NCBI GenBank assembly: GCA_016933575.1
Contig: JAFGAR010000081.1
Coordinates: 124,001-188,000, forward strand
Origin: Candidatus Thorarchaeota archaeon
Lineage (GTDB): Archaea > Asgardarchaeota > Thorarchaeia > Thorarchaeales > Thorarchaeaceae
Length of the DNA: 64,000 nucleotides
Reading direction: 5' to 3'
Shown one piece after another: positions 26,422-35,358 of the stretch. The notes under the pieces were generated by a model that was not told the DNA's origin, did not search any database, and saw only the letters and a program-made list of their open reading frames with translations. Position numbers and translations under genes: made by a program. Every line of letters starts with the position of its first letter. Within the stretch, counting starts at the first letter, position 1.

Positions 26422-27852
26422 TCAATCCTTAGCTGGAAGCTTGATCTCAAATGATGCTCCCTTCATGCCTTCTCTTTGCATTAGACCAATCGTTCCACCA
26501 TAACCTTCAATGACTTTCTTGGATAGATAGAGACCATATCCACCGCCTGTTGTTGAAGCTCCCTTGTTGAACAACTTTGGTCTAATTTCATCTGGGATGC
26601 CTGGACCATTATCATGGACTTCTATCCGAATCATATCATCAATTCTGGATACATTAATCGTAATCAGTACAGCTTTGTCAGAGAATTCAGCCGCATTACG
26701 AAAAAGGTTGTCAAATACAAGTGGAATCAACCGAGCGCCTAGAATTTGCGTGTCTTTGATGTATGAATTGATAGTTACTCTCATTCCTGAATGAGCTTTT
26801 ACTGCTCTTGATTTTGCATCTTCTATTATCTTGATAATGTCCATCTCATCTGCATCTGCAGGTTTCCCAAAGACATCAAGAAGACTGACCATTCTTTCAG
26901 ATGTTGCTTGGACAATCTCAACATATTCAGATGCTTGTGATTCTTTATCAAGGATCATTAGAGCGGCCTCTGCATGGTTCATAAGAATTTGAAGGTCATT
27001 CCTCATATCATGAGACAAGAAGGATGCATATAACTCAAGATCCTGATTGGACCGTCTGATTCTTTCCTCAGCAACTACATTTTTTGTGATATCTTCTTTT
27101 ACTGCGACAAAGTGAGTTATCTTTCCTTCTTGTGTGTGTATCGGAGAAATCCATGCATCTTCCCAATATATCGTTCCGTCCTTCTTTCTGTTGATGAAAC
27201 GTCCACGCCATATTTTGCCTGATTTGATTGTAGCCCATAACTCTTCATACACTTCCGGAGATGTTCTTCCTGATTTTAGTAATCGTGGATTTTTGCCAAT
27301 AGCCTCCTCAATTGAGTAACCTGTCAAATCGGAAAATTTTGGATTGACATATTCAATAGTCCCCTCAGTATCAGTGATTACAACAGAAGTTGGACTCGCT
27401 TCTATTGCTCCAGACAGCTTAAGCAGTTCCAACTCTCGTTCCTTTTCAACAGTAACATCAAACACAATAGCCATTGTGCCAATTACATTGTCTTGTTCAT
27501 CTCGTCTTGGTACACCTGAGATTTTTACCACTATAACACCGTGGTCTTTTCTTATCATTTTCAAATTGTATACAGAAGATACTCCCACCTTTCGTTTAGC
27601 GTTCTCTGTGAGAAGTATATCAATTTCACTCTCAATTATTATCTCTCTGTAATTCTTTCCAATCAATTCTTTTGGATCATAACCTAACATATTCGCAAAT
27701 TCATCATTCACAAATTGCAGATTCATTTCTAAGTCTGTGATGCAAAATCCCTCTGGAAGATGCGTGATAAAATCACGGTAATGTTTCTCGTCTATTATTT
27801 TCTCAGAACAGTCTTCGTTGCCTGGGGGCATTTGTGCATCTCTCTTTTCCAA
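26422..27852 (-). CDS. Cytosolic PAS-PAS sensor histidine kinase
   Basis: A 476-residue kinase without membrane segments. Two PAS domains come first (about residues 25-145 and 145-270; FVNDEFANMLGYDPKELIGKN and YVNPKFSDLTGYSIEEAIGKN are their cores). The dimerisation/phosphoacceptor helix reads FLSHDMRNDLQIL near residue 290. The ATP-binding domain shows DNLFRNAAEFS (N box), VHDNGPGIP (G1) and GGGYGLYLSKKVIEGYGG (G2). It should sense a soluble ligand, redox or light and autophosphorylate. No response regulator is encoded in the window. Confidence 0.92.
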   Translation of the reverse strand: MEKRDAQMPPGNEDCSEKIIDEKHYRDFITHLPEGFCITDLEMNLQFVNDEFANMLGYDPKELIGKNYREIIIESEIDILLTENAKRKVGVSSVYNLKMIRKDHGVIVVKISGVPRRDEQDNVIGTMAIVFDVTVEKERELELLKLSGAIEASPTSVVITDTEGTIEYVNPKFSDLTGYSIEEAIGKNPRLLKSGRTSPEVYEELWATIKSGKIWRGRFINRKKDGTIYWEDAWISPIHTQEGKITHFVAVKEDITKNVVAEERIRRSNQDLELYASFLSHDMRNDLQILMNHAEAALMILDKESQASEYVEIVQATSERMVSLLDVFGKPADADEMDIIKIIEDAKSRAVKAHSGMRVTINSYIKDTQILGARLIPLVFDNLFRNAAEFSDKAVLITINVSRIDDMIRIEVHDNGPGIPDEIRPKLFNKGASTTGGGYGLYLSKKVIEGYGGTIGLMQREGMKGASFEIKLPAKD

Positions 27853-28008
27853 TTTGATTGGACTACTTTATTGTACAAACTAATTGTTGGTTGATACCCA
27901 TGCAATATAATATGCATGATAGTTACTCAATAAATATTGTGAGCCATATATTACAGTAGGCTCTTATAGAGCCATTTTCAAATAGTACTCGATGGAGATT
28001 GATATCCG

Positions 28009-29343
28009 ATGACCTCTCCCAAATCAGCTTTAAATATTACTATCTTCTGGGATGTCGAGAATGTTTCTGATGATTTGGCTACGCACAGGAACATGACCGA
28101 GAAGATCAAACAGACTGGAAACGTAGTGAAAGCCTATGCATTTGCAGATTGGGACACTCGACGGCAGATGGCAATCGACCTGTATCAACTTGGGTATGAT
28201 TTACTCCATGTCCCCGACACCAAAGATAATGCTAGCGATTACAAGATGGCTTCGTACATCTTGGATCATCTTATCCACTACCCCAAAACATCTCGTTACG
28301 TACTTGTTACTGGGGATGGAGATTTCAAATTGCTTGCAGGGGCTCTTAAAGAACGTGGAGTTGATATTTGGCTTATCAGCAATCCAATCATCACAGCATC
28401 CGAGCTCCATGACATTGCATCAACTTATAGTGACATATTCTCTTTCAGACCTGGTTTGGATTGTGTAAATCCTGAAGACTGCGATGAGTCTGTCCAGAGT
28501 ATAGTTCAACTTCGACATTTAGCTGCTGTTCAACTTCAGGAAGTCATTCGGTTGATAACCAACACTGGCAATAAGCCTGGAGTTGGTCATGCTAAACATG
28601 TCATGACCTCGCTTAACCCTGATTTTAATGAGAATGATCTAGGTTTCAAACACTGGCACGATTTCCTTGATTGGGCTGAGGCTGAAGGATATATCAAACA
28701 TGAAAGAGATCTACCCAGCTCGCTACTGAAACTTCCTACAGAATTACCCCCTCATTCTGTAACAATATCAACAGAAGTAAGTCAGGCCTTCGCGTTTATT
28801 GCAAAAGTTGCTGAAGATAGTCTTACTGAAGGAAAACCCATATCATTGATGGAACTCGGAACAAGAATCCGCCAGCTCGGTTTGGAGTTTGAGAAAATTG
28901 GGTACCGACGATTTTCCGACTTTGTACTCGCCGCTGAAAAACGTGGTATAATACGAATTTTCGCTCCAAAAAAGGAAGGAGAGTCACCCATCGTTCTTCC
29001 GGTATATACAATTGAGCACTTACAGGATTGGTTTGAGGAAAATGTTGAACGAATATTCGGAGCCTCTGTCAATGTTCCCAAGGCCCCATTCTTGAAGAAG
29101 ATCTCACAGACTCTACTTGAGACTCAGACGAGTCTCTCTGAACTTGAAAATTATCTCACAGCTCCGCCTGTCAAAAACGCCTATAGTGTAATATTACAAG
29201 CGAGTGACATTCCATTCTTACCACCATACCAACAATCGCTTGCACACATACTAATTGGAAAGGGTATCGAGTGCAATGATGTTGTTACAAAGGTGAACTT
29301 AGAATTAAGCCCATTGGGCATAAAATTACAATGTCCAACTTGA
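28009..29343 (+). CDS. NYN-domain ribonuclease-like protein with OST-HTH (LOTUS) domains
   Basis: A 444-residue protein. The first ~150 residues are a NYN/PIN-like nuclease domain: ITIFWDVENV (first Asp pair), VVKAYAFADWDTRR, DNASDYKMASYIL and YVLVTGDGDFKLL (last acidic residues), then GVDIWLIS. At least two OST-HTH/LOTUS-type winged helices follow: about residues 165-245 (HVMTSLNPDFNENDLGFKHWHDFLDWAE) and 262-330 (LGTRIRQLGLEFEKIGYRRFSDFVLAAE). Eukaryotic MARF1 and bacterial relatives share this plan and act on RNA. Function here is inferred. Confidence 0.85.
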   Translation: MTSPKSALNITIFWDVENVSDDLATHRNMTEKIKQTGNVVKAYAFADWDTRRQMAIDLYQLGYDLLHVPDTKDNASDYKMASYILDHLIHYPKTSRYVLVTGDGDFKLLAGALKERGVDIWLISNPIITASELHDIASTYSDIFSFRPGLDCVNPEDCDESVQSIVQLRHLAAVQLQEVIRLITNTGNKPGVGHAKHVMTSLNPDFNENDLGFKHWHDFLDWAEAEGYIKHERDLPSSLLKLPTELPPHSVTISTEVSQAFAFIAKVAEDSLTEGKPISLMELGTRIRQLGLEFEKIGYRRFSDFVLAAEKRGIIRIFAPKKEGESPIVLPVYTIEHLQDWFEENVERIFGASVNVPKAPFLKKISQTLLETQTSLSELENYLTAPPVKNAYSVILQASDIPFLPPYQQSLAHILIGKGIECNDVVTKVNLELSPLGIKLQCPT

Positions 29344-29392
29344 CAGAAGACTAATCAACTCCTCTGTATATACGCAAAGGGACGTGTCAAAG

Positions 29393-30475
29393 ATGAATTC
29401 CTATGAGAAATTGGCAGCAACATTGGACAAGATTCCTAATGGATTTCCTGCAGTTGAAGATGGCACTCATCTTCGGATACTTGAATGGATTTTCACCCCC
29501 GAGGAAGCTGATTTGGCTAGCCAACTCAAACTTCGAGGTGAGACCTTGGAAGAGTTAGCGAGGCGCTTAAATCTTCCAAAAGAAGATCTAGAATCACGTC
29601 TGGATATTATGATTTCAAAAGGACAAATCAATTCTTGGATATCTAAGAGTGCAGGTGCAAGAAAGTATTCCTTACTTCCATTTGCTGTTGGAATATTTGA
29701 AGAACAACTTGGGCGTATGGATGAAGAATTGGCTCGAATGTTAGATAGTTACTTTCAATACGGATTCAAGAAAATCACTGCCACTGAACCTGTGATATTC
29801 AAGGTAATTCCAGTTAATCAGAGTCTAAGCTCGGATTTGAACGTCCACCCCTACGAACAAGCCGAACAACTTTTGGAGAATGCTGCATCTTGGGGAGTAC
29901 GTGAGTGCATTTGTAAGAAACAGAAAGCACTCATAGGAGAACCCTGCAGCTATCCAACAACAGTCTGTCTTGTATTTGCAAAGAACAAAGTTGATGCATT
30001 TGAACATGATGAGCTGACAAAGACAATTACAAAAGAAGAATCACTCAAGCTCTTAAAAGACGCAGAAAATGCTGGTCTGGTCCATTGCTCCTACAATACA
30101 CAGTCTGGTCATAACTACATTTGTAACTGTTGTACCTGCTGTTGCGGTGTTCTCAGAGGAGTCAATGCTACTGAGCACCCAAGGGAGTACATCAAGACCG
30201 ATTTCCTAATCTCAATAGATACTGATTTGTGCTCAGGGTGTGGTACTTGCCTCGACCGCTGTCAGTTTGAAGCACTGAGTGTTCCTGAGGATATCTGTGT
30301 GGTAGATCCGGAACGGTGTATAGGGTGTGGCGTCTGTGCTATTGTGTGTCCTGAAAACGCTCTATCCCTGGTCAGAAAGAGCAGTCCTGATAAACCACCA
30401 TCTCCTGAAAATACTCTGGATTGGATGACTCAACGTGCAATCTCTAGAAATGTTGATCCCTCTGACATTTTGTGA
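29393..30475 (+). CDS. Winged-helix ferredoxin-type protein with two 4Fe-4S clusters
   Basis: A protein of about 360 residues. Residues ~20-110 look like a winged-helix domain (ETLEELARRLNLPKEDLESRL). A central part has scattered cysteines (CICKK, CSYPTTVC) and ICNCCTCCCG. The C-terminal ferredoxin domain carries two 4Fe-4S motifs, CSGCGTCLDRCQFEAL and CIGCGVCAIVCPENAL. Such proteins pass electrons to partner oxidoreductases; the HTH suggests redox-linked regulation or an accessory role. ATG 29393 is chosen; GTG 29384 is possible. It follows the NYN gene by about 50 bases on the same strand. Confidence 0.85.
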   Translation: MNSYEKLAATLDKIPNGFPAVEDGTHLRILEWIFTPEEADLASQLKLRGETLEELARRLNLPKEDLESRLDIMISKGQINSWISKSAGARKYSLLPFAVGIFEEQLGRMDEELARMLDSYFQYGFKKITATEPVIFKVIPVNQSLSSDLNVHPYEQAEQLLENAASWGVRECICKKQKALIGEPCSYPTTVCLVFAKNKVDAFEHDELTKTITKEESLKLLKDAENAGLVHCSYNTQSGHNYICNCCTCCCGVLRGVNATEHPREYIKTDFLISIDTDLCSGCGTCLDRCQFEALSVPEDICVVDPERCIGCGVCAIVCPENALSLVRKSSPDKPPSPENTLDWMTQRAISRNVDPSDIL

Positions 30476-30536
30476 GTACTCCAGTGTATGATTACTCTTA
30501 AGAAGAACTGATGAGAAACACTTGTTGGAATTACTG

Positions 30537-31505
30537 ATGACCCTCGGTACCGACTCAAGTAAGAAACAAACAAAGGCAAAGAAGAATCGCTCAAAGGCGT
30601 ATATCCCCCATCTTGCTGAGTTTTTCTTCGAACCAACATTTGATTGGAGCTACGATGAGGCTAAGCATCTATTTGAGCTAACTGCAAAAAAACATGATTT
30701 TGTTCAATTGGATACTGTTGAGTTTAGAGAATGTATAGATGGAATGAGATGTCTTCCAGATTCTTCAGTGAATTTGATTATTGCTGACCCTCCCTTTGGA
30801 ATAGATTTCAATGGTAAAAGTAGTGTCTATAACCGTGATGATGAACTTGTCATTGCTGGATATGAAGAGGTTCAGGGTTCATACCGGGCGTTTTCCAAAG
30901 CTTGGATGAAAGAACTCCTTCGAATAATGAAGCAGGATGCTTCAGCTTACATATTCAGTGGGTGGACAAATCTTGATGCTATACTGGCTGGTGCAAACGA
31001 TGCTGGTCTTAAAGTACTAAATCATTTGATCTGGCACTATCCTTTTGGTGTCTACACAAAACGTAGGTTTGTCACAAGTCATTATCATATTCTCCTTCTT
31101 GTTAAGGACTTAAAGTCGTATTATTTCAATAAGATAGAGAATTACCCTGAAGATGTTTGGATAGTGAAGCGGAAGTATAGAACTGGACTTGAAAAGAATG
31201 GAACAAAATTGCCTCTTGAAGTTGTAGCACGTTGCGTTGACTTTTCTTCAAGACCTGGTGACATTGTACTTGACCCATTCTTGGGAAATGGTACAACTGC
31301 TGTAGCTGCTAAATCGTCTTTCAGACATTTCATAGGGTTTGAGATCAATGAGGAATTGAAGCCCTTACTGAAGCGTGAGATTAATGCAGTCATTCCTGGT
31401 CAATCCTACAGACCCTATAGAGAACGACTTCCGACCCTGAAGGATTTGTCACAGCTATACCCTAGGGCTTATCGAGAATATTTGAAAAGAGCGGGAGAGA
31501 AATAA
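30537..31505 (+). CDS. Site-specific DNA methyltransferase (beta-class N4/N6 type)
   Basis: A 322-residue amino-methyltransferase. The catalytic motif IV is IADPPFGIDF (DPPF) near residue 85 and the AdoMet motif I, VLDPFLGNGTTAVAA, comes later near residue 240, the beta-class order. DPPF fits N6-adenine or N4-cytosine methylation. A lysine-rich N-terminal stretch precedes the domain. No restriction endonuclease motif is visible in the neighbours, so it looks like an orphan, although the 31539 gene has no known function. ATG 30537 or TTG 30522 could be the start. Confidence 0.9.
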   Translation: MTLGTDSSKKQTKAKKNRSKAYIPHLAEFFFEPTFDWSYDEAKHLFELTAKKHDFVQLDTVEFRECIDGMRCLPDSSVNLIIADPPFGIDFNGKSSVYNRDDELVIAGYEEVQGSYRAFSKAWMKELLRIMKQDASAYIFSGWTNLDAILAGANDAGLKVLNHLIWHYPFGVYTKRRFVTSHYHILLLVKDLKSYYFNKIENYPEDVWIVKRKYRTGLEKNGTKLPLEVVARCVDFSSRPGDIVLDPFLGNGTTAVAAKSSFRHFIGFEINEELKPLLKREINAVIPGQSYRPYRERLPTLKDLSQLYPRAYREYLKRAGEK

Positions 31506-31538
31506 GCAGAGATCCGTATTAGTTGGTGTGAATGACCT

Positions 31539-32978
31539 ATGGACCCTGAAGATTTGTTTGTAGAACATGGTTCTTCGTTCGACAGACTTGCAGATGCTTC
31601 TAGTCCAAGTGATATTTTCACAAGGCAATTCGGTACTGAGTTCACCCAATGGGAATTCATGTTTTTACAAAGATTCCACGAGCGCCTATCTGGGAAAAAA
31701 TCCCTCTATCGTGGGTTTGTTCACCATACACGTGATACATCTCTAGTTCTTCTTACACCAAGTCCTTGGTTAATGGAGGGCGAATTTATCTTTTTCAAGG
31801 ATGACCAAAAACTACCTGCTGATGGCTCTTATATTGAGGTAATTGGGCGGCGAATTGCTGATGCTGGGGCATTACAAAGATCTAAGACATTGCTTCGAGC
31901 AATCTCAGTCGATTCCTATCAGATGCTTCCTATGGACTTCATGGAGCAAATCGCGCCACCTATGAGTCTTAAAGAACTATCATCACTTCTGTTTGAACGG
32001 GTTGGTATGGCCGAGGCAAGCAAACGGGTCTTTGCCAGACTCTTTGTTTCTAGTCCTCCTTACCAGAATGCTATTGGTGGTCTTACTACTGGTATTCAAG
32101 CAATTGCATCACAGACACAGATCAAACGATTTCTTTCGTTTATACGTCGTGTCCTCCCACCATCGATAGCACGAAGAACTGCAACTAATATGGATGTACG
32201 AGGAATTAAGGTCATGAATCCAAGAATTTTCAGAGTCGATATTGGTTCACTATCCCATTCAAGACTGGAAAATCTCTGTATAGAAAGACGCGACCCCTCT
32301 GGGTTTAGAGAGGTCTCTATAGGTACCCTTACTGAATCGGAAACTGCTATACTTCCAGATATTCCTCTTGCTCTTGCATCAGAGGATTTCTGGATTGAAA
32401 CTGGTAACCCAATGGAGCTCCGTTTACCCATTCTTAAATCTGCAATCACATATCAGCTACTTACTCCCTCGCTGTCACAACGTACTATTGATTCGACCAC
32501 AAAACATGTTCTTTCACGACTCGAGGACCTTCAGGAGAGTTTTGGCCTTGATGAAAGTGCTTTGGCTCGAGGGCACGTTCTTGATGCAGACACTCTTGGT
32601 AAACCGCTTAGCACATTGAAGATTGCTCGTTCTACAGCTAGAGCATCATGGAAGGATAAGGTCACAACCAAGGAGATGAAGTCCGCTTGGGACAAAATTC
32701 TAGAACCTGCACTCAAGGAATTTCTAGAACTCTCTGAGATACGGAAGGTATCGGAGGAAGACTGGGGTAAAGGTGCTCGTTTTGATAAGTTCAACACGAA
32801 AGTTCTGAAAGCTATCCGAGACCTTGATTCTGGAAAGAGAGGATCCCTTGGACCAACCTTACAGGAAATAGCCGAGGAAGCTGGAGTAGAGCGTCATGTG
32901 GCTGCAGAGACCCTGAGTCGAATGAAGGACAGTGGAGTTCTCTATGAACCGAGACCGGGTCACTACCGGCTTGTCTGA
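31539..32978 (+). CDS. Unknown protein with MCM-like C-terminal winged helix
   Basis: A 479-residue soluble protein that I cannot name. The last ~75 residues (from FDKFNTKVLKAI to YEPRPGHYRLV) form a winged helix that closely resembles the C-terminal domain of archaeal MCM helicases, including the terminal Y-E-P-R-P-G. The expected MCM Walker A, Walker B and zinc motifs are absent. An N-terminal beta-rich part (SLYRGFVHHTRDTSLVLLTPSP) could be an OB fold. It starts 33 bases after the DNA methyltransferase on the same strand, so it may share its job in DNA metabolism. Confidence 0.55.
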   Translation: MDPEDLFVEHGSSFDRLADASSPSDIFTRQFGTEFTQWEFMFLQRFHERLSGKKSLYRGFVHHTRDTSLVLLTPSPWLMEGEFIFFKDDQKLPADGSYIEVIGRRIADAGALQRSKTLLRAISVDSYQMLPMDFMEQIAPPMSLKELSSLLFERVGMAEASKRVFARLFVSSPPYQNAIGGLTTGIQAIASQTQIKRFLSFIRRVLPPSIARRTATNMDVRGIKVMNPRIFRVDIGSLSHSRLENLCIERRDPSGFREVSIGTLTESETAILPDIPLALASEDFWIETGNPMELRLPILKSAITYQLLTPSLSQRTIDSTTKHVLSRLEDLQESFGLDESALARGHVLDADTLGKPLSTLKIARSTARASWKDKVTTKEMKSAWDKILEPALKEFLELSEIRKVSEEDWGKGARFDKFNTKVLKAIRDLDSGKRGSLGPTLQEIAEEAGVERHVAAETLSRMKDSGVLYEPRPGHYRLV

Positions 32979-32984
32979 GATAAT

Positions 32985-33080
32985 CTATGGAAATGCCTTG
33001 AGGAATTTCTCATATTCATTTCCTTCTTCAATAATCTCGATGTCTTAAACACAAGGACCTGGTACATCATACCTTCGTCA
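32985..33080 (-). pseudogene. Decayed 3' end of a gelsolin gene
   Basis: Read on the minus strand this piece ends DIEIIEEGNEYEKFLKAFP followed by a TAG stop, 16 of 19 residues identical to the end of the gelsolin at 33927-34523. At the DNA level 52 of 64 bases match by hand count (32989-33052 against 33931-33994) with no gaps. An in-frame TAA (33045-33047) replaces a Gln codon and TGA follows further up, and the match fades beyond about 33080. It is a relic of a second gelsolin copy, exactly 942 bases from the working gene. Confidence 0.85.
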
Positions 33081-33272
33081 AATCACAGGAAAATAATGTA
33101 CAATAAACGAATTGCATCAAAAAAATTGCGGAAAGTACTAGAAAAGAATATAGTGCTAAAAACCCGGAACAGCTCGAATGGAATGTAATGCATAACACCA
33201 ATTCCTTCCAATTAGTTGGATTGTTTTGTTATTTGATTCATTCTTTTTACAAAGGCATGGGAACGAGAAAAT

Positions 33273-33830
33273 ATGTCAAAGAACGAAATTCCTGAATATA
33301 TCCAATCACTTCGGACCGATTTAGGATTTGATTTTGTTGACCTTTACCAACAAGGTCAGAGAGTCATTGCTACAGTTTCACCTGAACAGTATTCATATGT
33401 TTTAGAATTGACAAAAGCGCGAGTCGAACAAGACTATCAAGCAGGAAAATTAGACTTAATCACTGCGAGTACGATTTTTCTCACCGTTCTTCAATTGAGT
33501 AATGAAGTAGAGGATTTAGAATCTCAAATTATAACACTTTGTAACTTGGGAATAATGTATCAAAATTCACGTGCATATGATGTGGCGTTAACATTTGCAG
33601 CTGAAGCGATTAAAATTGCGCATAAACATAATTTACTTGAGATGAAACTCAAAGCTCTGCAGGTAGTTTCCCTAGTATATACTAATACCTCAGAAAGTCA
33701 GAAACATATCGACGTTTTGGAAGAGGTAGCAAAAATCTATGGAAAACTAGGACAACTGGACAAAAAGGCAGAAATCGAGGCGCAGATTAAGCAATTTAAG
33801 GAGTTTATGGCGATTCTAGGAAGGTCTTAG
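33273..33830 (+). CDS. Small TPR-like helical protein
   Basis: A 185-residue all-helical protein with two to three TPR-like units around residues 60-165 (LGIMYQNSRAYDVALTFAAEAIKIAHKHN is the clearest; an A-at-8/A-at-20 pattern is visible). TPR proteins bind other proteins. The start is ATG after GGGAACGAG. It is more AT-rich than its neighbours and lies between the gelsolin relic and the working gelsolin gene, so it may have arrived with the duplication that produced the relic. Confidence 0.6.
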   Translation: MSKNEIPEYIQSLRTDLGFDFVDLYQQGQRVIATVSPEQYSYVLELTKARVEQDYQAGKLDLITASTIFLTVLQLSNEVEDLESQIITLCNLGIMYQNSRAYDVALTFAAEAIKIAHKHNLLEMKLKALQVVSLVYTNTSESQKHIDVLEEVAKIYGKLGQLDKKAEIEAQIKQFKEFMAILGRS

Positions 33831-33926
33831 TGAAAGTTGATGTATATCATTGAAAATCAGGTAGCTATCGTCATAAAAAGGAAATGGCGTGAGGGGATTC
33901 CCTCACTTAATTAATGTAATAGAATA

Positions 33927-34523
33927 TCAGGGAAATGCCTTAAGAAACTCTTCTGGTTCATCTCCTTCCTCAATAATTTCGATGTCTTGAACACCAACCC
34001 GTTCAGCATCATATCTACGAGCAAGAATGTTCCCATCGAACTTCTCCCTAGCCGAGGCTTCCTTTCCTCGCCATACAAAGATGTCATCCCATGTATCAAG
34101 GATGAAGACATCATCAGTCTTGAGAGATTTTCTATTGACAGGAACTTCAGCAAAGAAGGTCTCGTCACCTTCTCGGTGGACCTTCCAGAGCTTGTACTCG
34201 TGAGTCTCAAGGTGAACTTTTCGTAGAATTCCCTCTGTATCTTGATCAGTAAGCTGAAAATCATCGAACAGACTCTTGAATTCCTGTGGTTCATTCCCTC
34301 CTTCTATACGGTCAATATCTGCTTTTCCCTCGCGTTCTGTGTCACGCATGACGGCAGCAGCCGCAGTCAGGAATTTCTCATCAACAGTCGACTTAGGTCC
34401 AATCCAGAGGTAAATCTTCAGTCCAGCATCGACAAGATAACAGTCTCCTCGACCAAATTTTCCTGGATCTGGCATCCTAACAAGTCGGCCCTTTTGAATA
34501 TGATAAACGATTGGTTCCGGCAT
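33927..34523 (-). CDS. Two-domain gelsolin (actin regulator)
   Basis: A 198-residue protein of two gelsolin domains. Domain 1 (about residues 5-100) has DCYLVDAGLKIYLWIGPKS and an acidic helix; domain 2 (about 105-198) has DDVFILDTWDDIFVWRGKEASAREK. Each has the gelsolin D-x-[YF]-hydrophobic strand, the W-x-G turn and a long helix. Asgard two-domain gelsolins bind calcium and sever or cap actin filaments; acidic residues suited to calcium are present. Its expected partner is the actin at 14039. A relic of a second copy lies 0.9 kb downstream. Confidence 0.93.
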   Translation of the reverse strand: MPEPIVYHIQKGRLVRMPDPGKFGRGDCYLVDAGLKIYLWIGPKSTVDEKFLTAAAAVMRDTEREGKADIDRIEGGNEPQEFKSLFDDFQLTDQDTEGILRKVHLETHEYKLWKVHREGDETFFAEVPVNRKSLKTDDVFILDTWDDIFVWRGKEASAREKFDGNILARRYDAERVGVQDIEIIEEGDEPEEFLKAFP

Positions 34524-34592
34524 GAAGCAAAATTATACTTTTCAGTCCTTAAATGATTGTGTGATTCATTCATATCAGTTCCAATCAGCTCT

Positions 34593-35252
34593 CTAATTGC
34601 AGTCTATCAGACTCATTGTGACATTATAGAAGTATTTGACCAATCCAGAGAAATTCCATGCAGAATAGGTCATGACTGAAGGAACTCCTGTAATCGTTGA
34701 TGTGATCGTAAGCCATACATACCCCCGTTGGTCCTCATATGAATAATGACCAACTGAGAATTCCTCTCGCAAAGACCTTGACAGGTATGATTCTATGGTC
34801 TGATTTACGAATTCGGGGATAGTATCCGGATAGAAAGAATCCAATATTGGCCACGGTCCGACTGGAAGAAAACATCTAGAACATACTGTATCTAGTTCAC
34901 TATAGAGTGTCAAGGGAATCTCTGTTCCATTCTCGAAGACCACATCCGTCTTCATATATTCGATTATCTGTTCAGAGAATTGATTTCCACTAAGAATAAT
35001 TGACTTGTTGGGAAGTGTGACCAGCTCGATAAGTATGTAGCTATTGTTTAGAACTGCTTGCGGTATTGGATAGAAAAAATGCCCCGACTCCCGATATCCT
35101 ACTACTGAAACGTTGTAGACGAACTGGTCGTTCTCTTCGACTTTCCAATCAAAGAATAGATACTGTCGTAGACTATCTGTTATTGTGGCAACTCCTACGG
35201 TAATGATTATAGTAATTGCAATGGCAGCCATTAATTTTCTACGATAGTTCAT
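34593..35252 (-). CDS. Secreted or membrane-anchored protein, unknown
   Basis: About 219 residues. The N-terminus MNYRRKLMAAIAITIIITVGVATI is basic then hydrophobic, an uncleaved signal anchor or signal peptide. The rest is a beta-rich extracellular-looking domain with Asn-x-Ser/Thr sequons (YFYNVT, NNSYIL) and one CSRC pair. No family recognised. A start at 35252 is preferred (AGGGAC upstream); ATG at 35303 would add 17 basic residues. It is divergent from the Fpg/Nei gene. Confidence 0.6.
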   Translation of the reverse strand: MNYRRKLMAAIAITIIITVGVATITDSLRQYLFFDWKVEENDQFVYNVSVVGYRESGHFFYPIPQAVLNNSYILIELVTLPNKSIILSGNQFSEQIIEYMKTDVVFENGTEIPLTLYSELDTVCSRCFLPVGPWPILDSFYPDTIPEFVNQTIESYLSRSLREEFSVGHYSYEDQRGYVWLTITSTITGVPSVMTYSAWNFSGLVKYFYNVTMSLIDCN

Positions 35253-35358
35253 TGGGAAGTCCCTACCCTTGATACTGTTGCGTACAGACTCCCTTTTGGT
35301 CATTACGATTTGAGAGTAACATACTATTCTTATCTGTAGAACGTTCCTGGAAAATGAA

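Noticed and set aside
33911-34294. Second minus-strand frame over the gelsolin gene
   Set aside because: It is an out-of-frame shadow; the gelsolin frame has clear domain motifs and a proper stop.
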